Shown here in pieces: positions 8,512 to 17,287 of a stretch of 64,000 nucleotides of DNA. The stretch lies in the NCBI GenBank assembly GCA_002388665.1, contig DGMY01000088.1, positions 33,039-97,038 on the forward strand. The letters are read 5' to 3'. Both the position numbers and the translations under genes were made by a program. The stretch is from Opitutia bacterium UBA4506. Its GTDB lineage: Bacteria; Verrucomicrobiota; Verrucomicrobiia; Opitutales; Puniceicoccaceae. Each line of letters starts with the position of its first letter. Position 1 is the first letter of the stretch. The notes beneath the pieces were generated by a model, which saw only the letters and a list, made by a program, of their open reading frames with translations, was not told the origin of the DNA and did not search any database.

Positions 8512-9354
8512 TTACAGTTCGATGTTGTCGATCAATCGGACTTGATCGAGCCAGCAGGCAACCGCGATCAGGCACTCGCCGGGGACGATCTCCTTCACTG
8601 GTTGCATCAGGTTCTTATCGACGATTGCGGCGTAGATGATTCGCAGTCGCCGGCTCTGGGAGAGGGTGTGGGTGACCTCCGCGATCGCGCGATCCACGCT
8701 TCGGACTCCGTTGTCCGACAGGGTCTTGCCTTCCATGAGCGCTTTGTAGATCAGTCCGGCGTCTTTGCGTTGTTCCTGGGTGAGGTACTGGTTGCGGGAG
8801 CTCTTTGCCAGGCCGTCTTCCTCGCGAATGGTCGGGGAGATCGCGAGTTCGATCGGCATGTGCAAGTCGTTGATCATCTTGCGAAGGACCGCACACTGCT
8901 GCGCATCTTTCTGGCCAAAGACGGCGACGTCGGGTCGCACGATATTGAAAAGTTGGGTGCAGATGGTGGTCACCCCGCGGAAGTGGTTCGGCCGGGAGAC
9001 TCCGCAGAGGCCCTTGCTCACCAATTCTTCTTCGACATACGTTGAGTACGAGGAGGGATAGACGTCTTCGTTCTCGGGAAGGAACAGGATGTCCACGCCG
9101 TTTTCCTCGCAAAGTGCCTGGTCCGCCTCGAGATTTCGCGGATATTCCGTAAAATCCTCACTCGGGGCAAACTGGGTCGGATTCACATAGATCGAGACTA
9201 CCGTGAGGTCGGCCTTGTCGAGCGATGTTTTGATTAGACTCGCATGCCCCTCGTGGAGAGCGCCCATCGTCGGCACCAAACCGATCAATCGACCTTTACT
9301 CCGATTCGAAATCGAAGTGGACTGCATTTCGTTGATGGACCGGATGACCTGCAT
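8512..9354 (-). CDS. panC: Pantothenate synthetase
   Basis: PanC joins pantoate and beta-alanine using ATP, making pantothenate for coenzyme A. The ATP-binding HIGH-type segment PTMGALHEGHASLI, VDILFLPENEDVYP, FGQKDAQQCAVL and the KMSKS-like GLAKSSRNQYL are all present. The start at 9354 gives MQVIRSINEMQ, the usual PanC opening, with AAGGA about five bases upstream; an in-frame ATG at 9450 adds 32 unconserved residues. The length of 280 residues is standard. It is upstream of nadB by about 30 bases, so the two cofactor genes may be cotranscribed. Confidence 0.95.
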   Translation of the reverse strand: MQVIRSINEMQSTSISNRSKGRLIGLVPTMGALHEGHASLIKTSLDKADLTVVSIYVNPTQFAPSEDFTEYPRNLEADQALCEENGVDILFLPENEDVYPSSYSTYVEEELVSKGLCGVSRPNHFRGVTTICTQLFNIVRPDVAVFGQKDAQQCAVLRKMINDLHMPIELAISPTIREEDGLAKSSRNQYLTQEQRKDAGLIYKALMEGKTLSDNGVRSVDRAIAEVTHTLSQSRRLRIIYAAIVDKNLMQPVKEIVPGECLIAVACWLDQVRLIDNIEL

Positions 9355-9666
9355 AAGTCCTTGAGAGAAAGGGCATCTTCGCCGTTTTTTCAAACAAAAC
9401 CGTTCAAATGACCTCGGTTCCCTCGCATATTCCAATCGAATCGAGCCCAATCGAACCGCCTCCGCTTCCTCTTTTCTCCACTTTCTCCCCCCGGTTTTAG
9501 CCGGATGCTACTTTGTCAGGTCAAAAATAGATGACATGGGAAGGGCCAGGGAAGGGTCGTGGGGGGATCACGCAGGGGAGGAGAAGGTAAAATTGTCGCC
9601 AACAAATATTGATTGATCACATTAGCTACTTGCTTCGCGTCGATTCATCCTAAAAAAAGGGGAACT
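9355..9666. other. 312-base divergent intergenic region between panC and dapL
   Basis: This gap separates two outward-facing genes, so it must hold promoters for both. I see no RNA gene, no convincing -35/-10 pair and no known riboswitch core. The part before dapL is AT-richer (about 9600-9660) and includes AAAAAAAGGGGAAC just before the start codon. Open frames that extend panC and dapL into the gap lack family similarity. Confidence 0.5.
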
Positions 9667-10914
9667 ATGGAAGAGTCCTTCATACAGTCACAATTTTCCG
9701 AGCGCATCGGTGGAGATAGCTTTGGCAAGGATACTGCCATTTATAAGTTCGAGAAGATCAAACGGGCGAAGCGGGCCGCGATGAAGGAGCACCCGAAGAT
9801 GGCTTTGATCGACATGGGAGTCGGCGAGCCGGACCAGATGGCTTATCCTGAGGTGGTTCAGACACTGCAGCGTGAGGCTGCGCTACCTGAGAATCGCGGT
9901 TATGCCGACAATGGTTCCAGCTCTTTTTTGAGTGTTGCCGCTCATTACATGGAAGAGGTCTTCGGGGTGTCCGGTATCGATCCGGAGACTGAGGTCCTCC
10001 ACTCGATCGGTTCGAAGACGGCACTCTCGATGTTGCCCGCGTGCTTTATCAATCCGGGCGATGTCGTGCTGATGACTACCCCGGGCTATCCCGTTTTGGG
10101 CACTCATGCCGAGTACTATGGCGGTGAGGTCTACAAAATGCCTTTGCGGGAGGAAAGTGGTTTTCTCCCGGATCTGAACGCCATCCCAGCCGATATTTTG
10201 AAGCGGGCCAAGATGATGGTCTTGAACTACCCGAACAATCCAACCGGGGCTTCGGCGACAAAAGAGTTTTTTGAGCAGGTTGTAGAGTTCGCGAAGAAGA
10301 ATGAGATCATTGTGATCCAGGACGCGGCGTACTCTGCGTTGATTTTTGAAGGCGAGCCGCTTTCGATCCTCCAGGTTCCCGGCGGAAAGGATGTAGCGAT
10401 AGAGCTGCACTCTCTCTCGAAGGGTTTCAACATGACTGGATGGCGGATCGGCTTCGTTGTGGGGAATCCTTTGATTGTTGCCGCTTACGGCCATGTGAAG
10501 GACAACTCGGACTCCGGTCAGTTCCTTGCCATTCAGAAGGCAGGAGAAGCCGCTCTCTCTCGTCCTTGGATCACCGAAGAAATTTCGGCGAAGTACTCAC
10601 GCCGGATGGACAATCTGGTCGAGGCTCTCCGTTCTTCCGGATTCAATGCGAAGAAGCCTGCGGGCAGTTTTTTCCTCTATGTGAAGGCCCCGAAATCCGC
10701 GAAAACTGAGGCGGGTGAAGAGATCACTTTTTCCACGGGGGAAGATTTCAGCCAATGGCTCATCCGCAACGAGTTGGTCAGCACGGTTCCTTGGGATGAG
10801 GTTGGGGCCTACGTTCGTTTCTCTGTGACTTTTGAAGCGCACGGAGAGGAGAACGAGCGGAGGGTCATTGATGAGATCCGTAATCGACTCTCGAAATACT
10901 CCTTTAGCTTCTAA
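9667..10914 (+). CDS. dapL: LL-diaminopimelate aminotransferase
   Basis: DapL converts tetrahydrodipicolinate directly to LL-diaminopimelate using glutamate, supplying lysine and peptidoglycan cross-links. The start at 9667 follows a purine-rich site and removes 18 unconserved residues, leaving 415 residues, close to the family length of about 410. Motifs typical of the class I aminotransferase fold and this branch are ALIDMGVGEPDQ, NPNNPTGASAT and the PLP lysine in HSLSKGFNMTGWRIGF. The GYADNGSSSF segment also fits. A related alanine/aspartate aminotransferase is less likely. DapL is common in PVC bacteria, which fits the placement of this genome. Confidence 0.85.
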   Translation: MEESFIQSQFSERIGGDSFGKDTAIYKFEKIKRAKRAAMKEHPKMALIDMGVGEPDQMAYPEVVQTLQREAALPENRGYADNGSSSFLSVAAHYMEEVFGVSGIDPETEVLHSIGSKTALSMLPACFINPGDVVLMTTPGYPVLGTHAEYYGGEVYKMPLREESGFLPDLNAIPADILKRAKMMVLNYPNNPTGASATKEFFEQVVEFAKKNEIIVIQDAAYSALIFEGEPLSILQVPGGKDVAIELHSLSKGFNMTGWRIGFVVGNPLIVAAYGHVKDNSDSGQFLAIQKAGEAALSRPWITEEISAKYSRRMDNLVEALRSSGFNAKKPAGSFFLYVKAPKSAKTEAGEEITFSTGEDFSQWLIRNELVSTVPWDEVGAYVRFSVTFEAHGEENERRVIDEIRNRLSKYSFSF

Positions 10915-10942
10915 TCGTTTTCGTTCCCGAACCGGGGGCATC

Positions 10943-10979
10943 AAAAAAGTCGCAGGACCTGAGTTCTGCGACTTTTTTT
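10943..10979. terminator. Rho-independent terminator after dapL
   Basis: A stem GTCGCAG/CTGCGAC with a 10-base loop, flanked by A-runs on the left and seven T on the right. It can work in both directions between dapL and the convergent dynamin-like gene. Confidence 0.85.
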
Positions 10980-11070
10980 GTGGAAAATTTCCGTCGGGAT
11001 CTCCGCCAGAAAGGAATTGGGCTATCCGTGGCCTTCGGTTGATCCACGAGGGACCCGAAGGAGGATGACC

Positions 11071-13191
11071 TCAGGATACCTTCGTATCGGAGTCGTCTCC
11101 CGAATCGATTTCTTCGTCGACGAAGAGTTCTTGGCCGGGTTCATCGTCCTGCTCTTCACTCTCGTCCTCTTCGAGCACATCGACGAACTGGGCGCGAATG
11201 CTGTCCAACTTTTTGCTCAGGGACTCAAACTGGGTCCGGAGGCGGTTGGTGTTCTTCTCGATGACTTCGTGCTGGCGTTGGGCACGACGAGCTGACTCGA
11301 GTTCCTCCAATGCGTCGTCGCGATGGCCGTCCAGAATTTCTTCCAGCATGGATTGGAAACGACTCACGTAGGACTTGAGGTACTCGAGCCCTGCCTGGCG
11401 GGGCTGGTCGACCATGGTGAGAATGAGGTGGTCCTTCAAGTAGTCGGAGATGAATTGCCGGGCGTCCGCGCCGAGGCGCTTCTCCTTTTGATCAGGAGTG
11501 ACTGGCTTTGAGGGAGTCTCGAGGTTACCGAAAAGAGCTTTGCGCACGCGCTTGTTGCTGCGCAGGAACAGGTAGTCGAGGAAGACCCGTGTGGTGGGAA
11601 TGCTCTCTGGAGGAATTTTGACGGAATCCATGGGAGCCGAGGCCGGGGTCTCTGCGGTTTCCATTTCGCTGAGGAGCTTGTCGTTGAGGTCGATCTTCAG
11701 TGACATCAGCGCGCTGATCTCGTCGGGCGAAAATTTCGCGCCTGCGTTGGGTTCAGCCAAGAGGGAACGCATGCGCTGGCGGCTTTCTTCCATCATCGTA
11801 GAAGATTCTCGCTCGAGCAGTGGTTCGAGGCGGTCTTTCTCGAGTTGGAGGAGGCTTTCCTCGGACTCGAACCAGGCGTCGATGACGTCGGAGACGCGGG
11901 AGGTCAGGCGCTTGACGTAGCGCTCGGAGTCAGTTTTTAGGACTTGCTCGTGATCGGTGATGGCATCCGCAAACGACTCGTTCCAATCGATCTCACGCAA
12001 GATGTCGACCGATGCAACTTTTTGATTCGCGCTATTGAGGCGGCTCTCAACGTTGTTCTTCAGGGTGCGGAATTGATCGACTGCGCGGGCCCCAAGATGG
12101 GTTTCGAGCCCACCTTGCATCCGGTCCACCCGGCGGAAGGTATCCGTCTTAAATTCCCGAACGTATCCGCTTCCGTTGAGATATTCCTCCAGGTCGTCGT
12201 TCAACGCTTGGAAGCGTTCGTGGCCGGTGCCCCCGTCCAATTCCTCCGGCGAGAGTTGCCCTTTGCCGAGGATCTTTTGCGCGGAGTGGAGGAGGTCGAT
12301 CGGGTAGACGTGGAGTCTCCCTTCCTCAAAGGCGTGACGGATCGTGGTGTTGATGGCCAGCGATCGGAAGGCGTTGATGATTTGGTCCGGATCGGTACTC
12401 TCGAGGCTGGGGCGCAGGCGCCCGTCGGGTTCGAGATCTTTCTTGGAGTGGTCGGTGTTGACGACCAGGAAGATGCGGCTGAAATTCGAGAGGAGGTCGT
12501 TGAACTCGTCGAATACCGGCTCGAGGAAGAGGTTATCGGCCTTAACGACAAACAGGGCACAGGCTGCGCGGTCGCGGAAATCACGGGTCATCCGGTCGTA
12601 GCCGAATTTCATCTTTGCATACAGCCCCGGAGTGTCGACCAGGACTGCCGCACCTTGGTCGAGCTCAGTGGCAGTTAAGCCGATGTCAACGCGGCGGATT
12701 GCACTGCGGAAATGGGTTTCCGGATCGAAGATCTCATCGCGGTCTTCGGTTTCTTTGATCGCCTTTACCAGCTCGGAGTGAGCGTCGCGGACGACTTGTT
12801 GCAGGGTCGAGTTGTCCGGGTAAGATGTCGTGCTACCGTCGTAGCGGGTGAGCGAATACTTTGGGGTGTCAGTGTGGCGGACGTAGACCAAGCAGGGGTA
12901 GGCCGGCAGACTGGAAACCTCACTCACGTAGGAGCCGCTGATGGCGTTCATGAGCGTCGATTTTCCACTCTTCAATGGCCCGAAAATCAGGAGGTAGGCT
13001 TCTTCGTTTTCGACTTGCTCGATGATTTTCTTCATCTCCTCACGGTCAGCTTTGAGCCCGTTGAGCAGGTCGCCCAGGTCGAAAGGAGCAGCGGCGCGAT
13101 GGATCTCGGGGAGAGCTTCATCGATCGTTTGCTGGAAGGGTTTGAGAGTGTCAGAAAGGCTGGAGCAGAAGTCGCGGATTTCAGTTCTCAT
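11071..13191 (-). CDS. Dynamin-like large GTPase
   Basis: A 706-residue protein with the layout of bacterial dynamin-family proteins. The P-loop is GPLKSGKST (71-79), switch II is VLVDTPGLYAK with DTPG at 186-189, and the likely G4 motif is LVVNTDHSKKDL near 243-253. The rest is mainly helical, with long charged segments and a heptad-like stretch near 640-680 (ARRAQRQHEVIEKNTNRLRT). It ends in an acidic tail (EEDESEEQDDEPG and onward). A short hydrophobic paddle is not obvious, so membrane binding is unproven. Family members remodel membranes or act in stress and envelope maintenance. It stands alone between dapL and the surface-sugar cluster. Confidence 0.8.
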   Translation of the reverse strand: MRTEIRDFCSSLSDTLKPFQQTIDEALPEIHRAAAPFDLGDLLNGLKADREEMKKIIEQVENEEAYLLIFGPLKSGKSTLMNAISGSYVSEVSSLPAYPCLVYVRHTDTPKYSLTRYDGSTTSYPDNSTLQQVVRDAHSELVKAIKETEDRDEIFDPETHFRSAIRRVDIGLTATELDQGAAVLVDTPGLYAKMKFGYDRMTRDFRDRAACALFVVKADNLFLEPVFDEFNDLLSNFSRIFLVVNTDHSKKDLEPDGRLRPSLESTDPDQIINAFRSLAINTTIRHAFEEGRLHVYPIDLLHSAQKILGKGQLSPEELDGGTGHERFQALNDDLEEYLNGSGYVREFKTDTFRRVDRMQGGLETHLGARAVDQFRTLKNNVESRLNSANQKVASVDILREIDWNESFADAITDHEQVLKTDSERYVKRLTSRVSDVIDAWFESEESLLQLEKDRLEPLLERESSTMMEESRQRMRSLLAEPNAGAKFSPDEISALMSLKIDLNDKLLSEMETAETPASAPMDSVKIPPESIPTTRVFLDYLFLRSNKRVRKALFGNLETPSKPVTPDQKEKRLGADARQFISDYLKDHLILTMVDQPRQAGLEYLKSYVSRFQSMLEEILDGHRDDALEELESARRAQRQHEVIEKNTNRLRTQFESLSKKLDSIRAQFVDVLEEDESEEQDDEPGQELFVDEEIDSGDDSDTKVS

Positions 13192-13411
13192 AGTGGTTGG
13201 ACCAGTGTGTGTTCAGGTGGAGTCGAAATTGGTTGTTGGGGTGGAATCTATGCACCTCCGGGGGGATTTACAGCACACTCGGAGCCAAACTATTTTTCAA
13301 TAGGAAAACCTTTGAGATTTTTCGAAAGTGACCAAATCTTTGCCGAGAACCTTTTTCTTGATCTGGGGGGGAGGGAGGACTCCGGCCAGCCGGTTCCCTT
13401 GCGGGGACGTA

Positions 13412-14572
13412 TTACTGATCCAGCCAAGAGAGGATGGCGTCCGCCACTTGGGCCAGCTCGGCCTCCGTAAGCTCTGGGAAGATCGGGATGCTGACGCATT
13501 CGCTGGCGACTTGAGCCGCGTTTGGACAGGAGTGTGGGGCGAAGGGCGCAAAGCACTCCTGTTGGCTCAGTGGGAGAGGGTAGTAGATCTCCGAGCCGAT
13601 TCCCGCGGTTTGCAAATGGGTGCGGAAGGATTCCCGCTGGTTCTCTCCGGGTATGCGCACGGTGAACTGATTCCAGGTGGTCTCATTGTGGGAGAAGATG
13701 AGGGGAGTGGTCAGGCGGGCGCCCTCGGGAATGCTCGGGCTCTTTTCCTCAACGGGTTGCCAGGCGTGGTCTGAGGTCGCCAGCGCTTCGAGGTAGGTTG
13801 CTGCATTGGTCCGCCGGTTGGCATTGTACTCTTGAAGCAGCGGAATTTTGATCCGGAGGAGGGCGGCTTGAAGGGCGTCCATGCGGAAGTTTGCCCCGAT
13901 GGCCGGATGGAAATACTTGGGTTCCATTCCGTGTACCCGCAGAATTTTTGCGAGCGCCATGTCGTCGGAATCCGCTGCGAGGACGAGTCCGCCGTCGCCA
14001 AATCCTCCGAGGTTCTTTGTGGGGAAAAAGCTAATCGCGCCGTAGTCGCCGATCGTACCGGTGACTTTCCCGTGATGCGTGGCACCGATCGATTGGGCGC
14101 AGTCCTCGATGACGGTTATGCCATGCTTTTGGGCGATGGGCATAAGACGGGTCATGTCGGCGGATTGACCGAAGAGGTGGACGGGAATGATCGCGCGGGT
14201 GCGTTCGGTGATTCTGTCTTCGACGGACTCGGGGCAAAGGTTGTAGCTGAAGGGGCAGATGTCGGCGAACACCGGTCGGGCGCCAGTTCGGGCTACACAG
14301 CCGGCTGTCGCAAAGAAAGTGAAATCGGGTACAATCACTTCATCCCCCGGGCCAATTCCGGCCGTCATGAGGGCGAGCAAGATGGCATCCGTCCCTGAGC
14401 TGACTGATAACGATGCGGGAGCTTCCAGTACTGCGGCCGCTTCTGCTTCGAGGCTCGTGATTTCTTCTCCCAGGATGAATTGACCAGAGCGAAGAACTCG
14501 CGCGGAGGTCGCGAGAAGTTCGTCCATGATCGCATTGTTCTGGCGGGTTAGATCAAAGAGAGGAATCGTCAT
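13412..14572 (-). CDS. DegT/DnrJ/EryC1/StrS aminotransferase (nucleotide-sugar type)
   Basis: A 386-residue PLP enzyme of the sugar aminotransferase family. K186 in AISFFPTKNLGGFGDGG is the PLP lysine; VSSGTDAILLALM (58-70) and VIEDCAQSIGATHHGK (154-169) bind the cofactor. These enzymes transfer an amino group from glutamate to a keto sugar on a nucleotide carrier, for O-antigen, capsule or secondary glycans. Three bases separate its start from the kdsD stop, so it belongs to the kdsD-ruvX-manC operon as its last gene. Perosamine or similar 4-amino sugar synthesis from GDP-mannose is plausible given manC, but this is inferred from context. Confidence 0.88.
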   Translation of the reverse strand: MTIPLFDLTRQNNAIMDELLATSARVLRSGQFILGEEITSLEAEAAAVLEAPASLSVSSGTDAILLALMTAGIGPGDEVIVPDFTFFATAGCVARTGARPVFADICPFSYNLCPESVEDRITERTRAIIPVHLFGQSADMTRLMPIAQKHGITVIEDCAQSIGATHHGKVTGTIGDYGAISFFPTKNLGGFGDGGLVLAADSDDMALAKILRVHGMEPKYFHPAIGANFRMDALQAALLRIKIPLLQEYNANRRTNAATYLEALATSDHAWQPVEEKSPSIPEGARLTTPLIFSHNETTWNQFTVRIPGENQRESFRTHLQTAGIGSEIYYPLPLSQQECFAPFAPHSCPNAAQVASECVSIPIFPELTEAELAQVADAILSWLDQ

Positions 14573-14575
14573 GAC

Positions 14576-15559
14576 TCAGGTAACCGAGGGTTGGTAAATG
14601 TCGTGGAGACGGATGAGGCCGATTAGCGTGCAAACGTCGGGTTCGACGACAGGGAGGACTGAAATTTGAGAGGAGCGTGCTTCCATCAGCTCGGCGGCGG
14701 TTTGGAGATCCATCGAGGGGTGCGCGCAAACGGGGTTGTGGGTCATGATCGAGGCGACTTCACGGTTGAGAAGGTGCTCGTCGCCTTCGAGTCCGCGCCT
14801 GAGATCGCCGTCGGTGAAAATTCCGAGGAGCCTGCCGGCGGAGTCGACCACGCAGGCTGCGCCGAGTGGTTTTCGAGTCATCGCCATGAGAACGGTCTTC
14901 ACCGTCGCTTCAGGGCCGACGGTAGCGAGATGTTCGATGGGGTGGAGGACTGACTCGACGTTTAGATTCAATGCCTTCCCGAGTTGGCCGGAGGGGTGGA
15001 GGCTGAGAAAGTCTTTCCGGGTGAACCCGCGGGCTTCGACGAGGGCTCCGGCGAGGGCATCGCCGATCGCGAGTGCTAGAATCGCACTGGAGGTCGGCGC
15101 TACGCCGAGAGGATCGGCTTCGCGTTCAACCGATGCATCGAGGACTACGTCGACCCAGCTTGCCATGGGCGAATTGCGGTTGCCAAGGATTCCAATGATC
15201 GGGGAGCCGGTCCGCTTGATGGCGGCCTCGAGTCGGAGGATTTCTTCGGTCGCACCCGATTTGGAAATGGCCAGGATGGGATCGCCACGGGAAAAAAGAC
15301 CGAGGTCCCCGTGAACCGCTTCGGCTGCATGAAGAAATACCGATGAGGTTCCGGTGCTGCGAAGGGTCGCGGCGATTTTCTGGCCGATGTGTCCCGACTT
15401 TCCGATGCCTACTATTACGACTTTCCCAGGGGAGTGGAGGATCAGGTCTACGGCTTTTTGAAACTCATCGCCAAGTCTTTTGGAGCCGTCGAGAATGGAT
15501 TGGGCCTCCAGTTCCATAATCTGTCGGCCAGTGTGTAGGGCGTCCGGTTCGTTAGGCAT
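14576..15559 (-). CDS. kdsD: Arabinose-5-phosphate isomerase (KdsD/GutQ/KpsF)
   Basis: This enzyme interconverts ribulose-5-phosphate and arabinose-5-phosphate, the first step to KDO for lipopolysaccharide. An N-terminal SIS domain carries VVIVGIGKSGHIGQKIAATL and HAAEAVHGDLGLF, and two CBS domains follow (about residues 205-327, with GIFTDGDLRRGLE). I chose the ATG at 15559, giving 327 residues, the standard length; the frame stays open to an ATG at 15595, which would overlap ruvX more deeply. With the chosen start it overlaps the ruvX stop by 8 bases. Sitting between degT and ruvX/manC, it supports a surface-polysaccharide operon. Confidence 0.92.
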   Translation of the reverse strand: MPNEPDALHTGRQIMELEAQSILDGSKRLGDEFQKAVDLILHSPGKVVIVGIGKSGHIGQKIAATLRSTGTSSVFLHAAEAVHGDLGLFSRGDPILAISKSGATEEILRLEAAIKRTGSPIIGILGNRNSPMASWVDVVLDASVEREADPLGVAPTSSAILALAIGDALAGALVEARGFTRKDFLSLHPSGQLGKALNLNVESVLHPIEHLATVGPEATVKTVLMAMTRKPLGAACVVDSAGRLLGIFTDGDLRRGLEGDEHLLNREVASIMTHNPVCAHPSMDLQTAAELMEARSSQISVLPVVEPDVCTLIGLIRLHDIYQPSVT

Positions 15560-16034
15560 TGCGGGAATCGTCGCAGTTGTGGGGGTCGGGTTCAAGCAGG
15601 AGTTCGGAGGGAAGAGGCCCCAAGCTGTCGAGGAACTCGCGTAGAATCAATGTCGCCGCTGCGGAATCGAGCTGGCCGGTCTTTCGCTTCCGGCGAGCCT
15701 TTTTCATATTCCAGTGCTGCCCTGCGTCCTGGGAGGACATCCTTTCGTCGATAAGGTGAACCGGCAGGGGGCAGCGCTCCACTAGGCGGTCGCGGAAGCC
15801 TTCGACAACTTTGGCCATCTCTCCGGCGCTTCCATCGGGTCGAGCAGGATAGCCGAGGACAAGCTCACTCACCCGTTTTTCGCGGATGACTTTCTCAATG
15901 TAGTCGAGTCGACTGTCTTCGTTTCCGTCCACCGCGGCAGCGAGGGGGACGGGAACGCGTACTTCATCGGCGTGCGCCAGACCGATCCGCTTCGATCCGT
16001 AGTCGATGCCCAACCAGGATTCCCGCTCACCCAT
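15552..16034 (-). CDS. ruvX: RuvX/YqgF-family Holliday junction resolvase-like nuclease
   Basis: A 160-residue RNase H-fold protein. The catalytic acidic residues lie in LGIDYGSKRIGLAHADE (D11), VHLIDERMSSQDA and QLDSAAATLILREFLD. The family acts in 16S/23S rRNA end maturation and has been proposed to resolve Holliday junctions; essentiality is common. It begins in the stop codon of manC (TGATG) and overlaps kdsD by 8 bases, so it is translated within a sugar operon although it has no sugar role. Confidence 0.92.
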   Translation of the reverse strand: MGERESWLGIDYGSKRIGLAHADEVRVPVPLAAAVDGNEDSRLDYIEKVIREKRVSELVLGYPARPDGSAGEMAKVVEGFRDRLVERCPLPVHLIDERMSSQDAGQHWNMKKARRKRKTGQLDSAAATLILREFLDSLGPLPSELLLEPDPHNCDDSRNA

Positions 16035-17113
16035 CAGAGGTAGGATTTTCCGTCCTTCAATGCCTCGACCTGCTTGACGAGCTTTTTGACGTCCTGTGCG
16101 CGGTCCTTTGGGCAGATGAGTGTAGCGTCGGGGGTGTGAATGACCATGAGGTCCTCGACCCCGACGAGACCGATGAGGTGCCCGCCTTCGGTCAACACGA
16201 GGTTGTTGGCACTCTGCTCGGATACGACCGTTCCTTTGAAGATGTTTCCGTCGTCGTTCTTCGGATGGTGCCGCTCAATTGCTGGCCACGAGCCGACGTC
16301 ATCCCAGTCAAATGTGGATTGGACCATGACGACGTTCTCGGCCTTCTCCATGACGGCGTAGTCGATCGAAATTTTCTCAAGTTGAGGATACTCCCGTGGT
16401 AAAATTGCGGAAAGGGGTTCTCCGGCCGCAAGGGCGTTTCGAATTGAACTGAAGGATTCGTGGAGCGCTGGGCAATGGTTCTCAATCGCGCCGAGAATGG
16501 TGGAGGGCCGCCAAATGAATATACCAGCGTTCCAATAAAACCCGCCGTTGCTCAGATAACTCTCCGCGGTGGGGAGGTCGGGCTTTTCCACGAACCGTTC
16601 AACGGGCAGCGCTTTAGTGGTGTCGCTGGCCTTGGATTGAATGTAACCGTATCCAGTCGCAGGAAAGGTAGGCGTGATCCCGATCGTCGCAATCACGGGA
16701 TCTTTCTCAGCCGCGTCGAATCCTGCAAGCAAATCAGCCCGGAACGCCTCGGTGTTGCCAATCACATGGTCGGCCGGAAGCATCGCAAAGGCGTGATCGC
16801 CAGAGTTTTGCTCGACGAGAAGGGCCGCGAGGGCGACTGCGGGCGCGGTGTCGCGTCCGACGGGCTCGGCCACAATCTGCTCAGCTGGAATCTCGGGACA
16901 GATCTCCCGCACAGCGTCTACTTGTTCTGAATTTGTGATCACCCAAACCCGTTCTGCTGGTACCAGCCCGTCCAAGCGGTCAATCGTTTGCCGGAGCATC
17001 GGCGTCTCTCCCACCACCGGAAGAAGATGCTTGGGACGACGCAGTCGACTTTGCGGCCAAAACCGCTCCCCGCGTCCACCTGCCATGATCACTGCCGATC
17101 TTTTCAATTCCAT
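16034..17113 (-). CDS. manC: Mannose-1-phosphate guanylyltransferase
   Basis: A 359-residue nucleotidyltransferase that makes GDP-mannose from mannose-1-phosphate and GTP. The signature VIMAGGRGERFWPQSR (8-23) followed by RPKHLLPV is complete. FAMLPADHVI and ERFVEKPDLPTAESYL lie in the expected order, and DWDDVGSWPAIERHH marks the substrate pocket. There is no C-terminal phosphomannose isomerase domain, so this is the short, monofunctional form. It is the first gene of the manC-ruvX-kdsD-degT operon. GDP-mannose feeds surface glycans, and it may supply the DegT aminotransferase pathway. Confidence 0.93.
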   Translation of the reverse strand: MELKRSAVIMAGGRGERFWPQSRLRRPKHLLPVVGETPMLRQTIDRLDGLVPAERVWVITNSEQVDAVREICPEIPAEQIVAEPVGRDTAPAVALAALLVEQNSGDHAFAMLPADHVIGNTEAFRADLLAGFDAAEKDPVIATIGITPTFPATGYGYIQSKASDTTKALPVERFVEKPDLPTAESYLSNGGFYWNAGIFIWRPSTILGAIENHCPALHESFSSIRNALAAGEPLSAILPREYPQLEKISIDYAVMEKAENVVMVQSTFDWDDVGSWPAIERHHPKNDDGNIFKGTVVSEQSANNLVLTEGGHLIGLVGVEDLMVIHTPDATLICPKDRAQDVKKLVKQVEALKDGKSYL

Positions 17114-17287
17114 AGGCGCGACTCTATAATCCCATTGCCCAAAGGGGGAATCCTTTTTCGACCATTGAGGTAATTATTCGGATCCCCAGTTCTCTCACCG
17201 CGCGTCAACTTTAATTTACCAGCTTACCTAGATTAGGGATTTCTGTGGATTGAGGAGGGGGGCTCAGTCCGATTTGGACCCGGTGGT

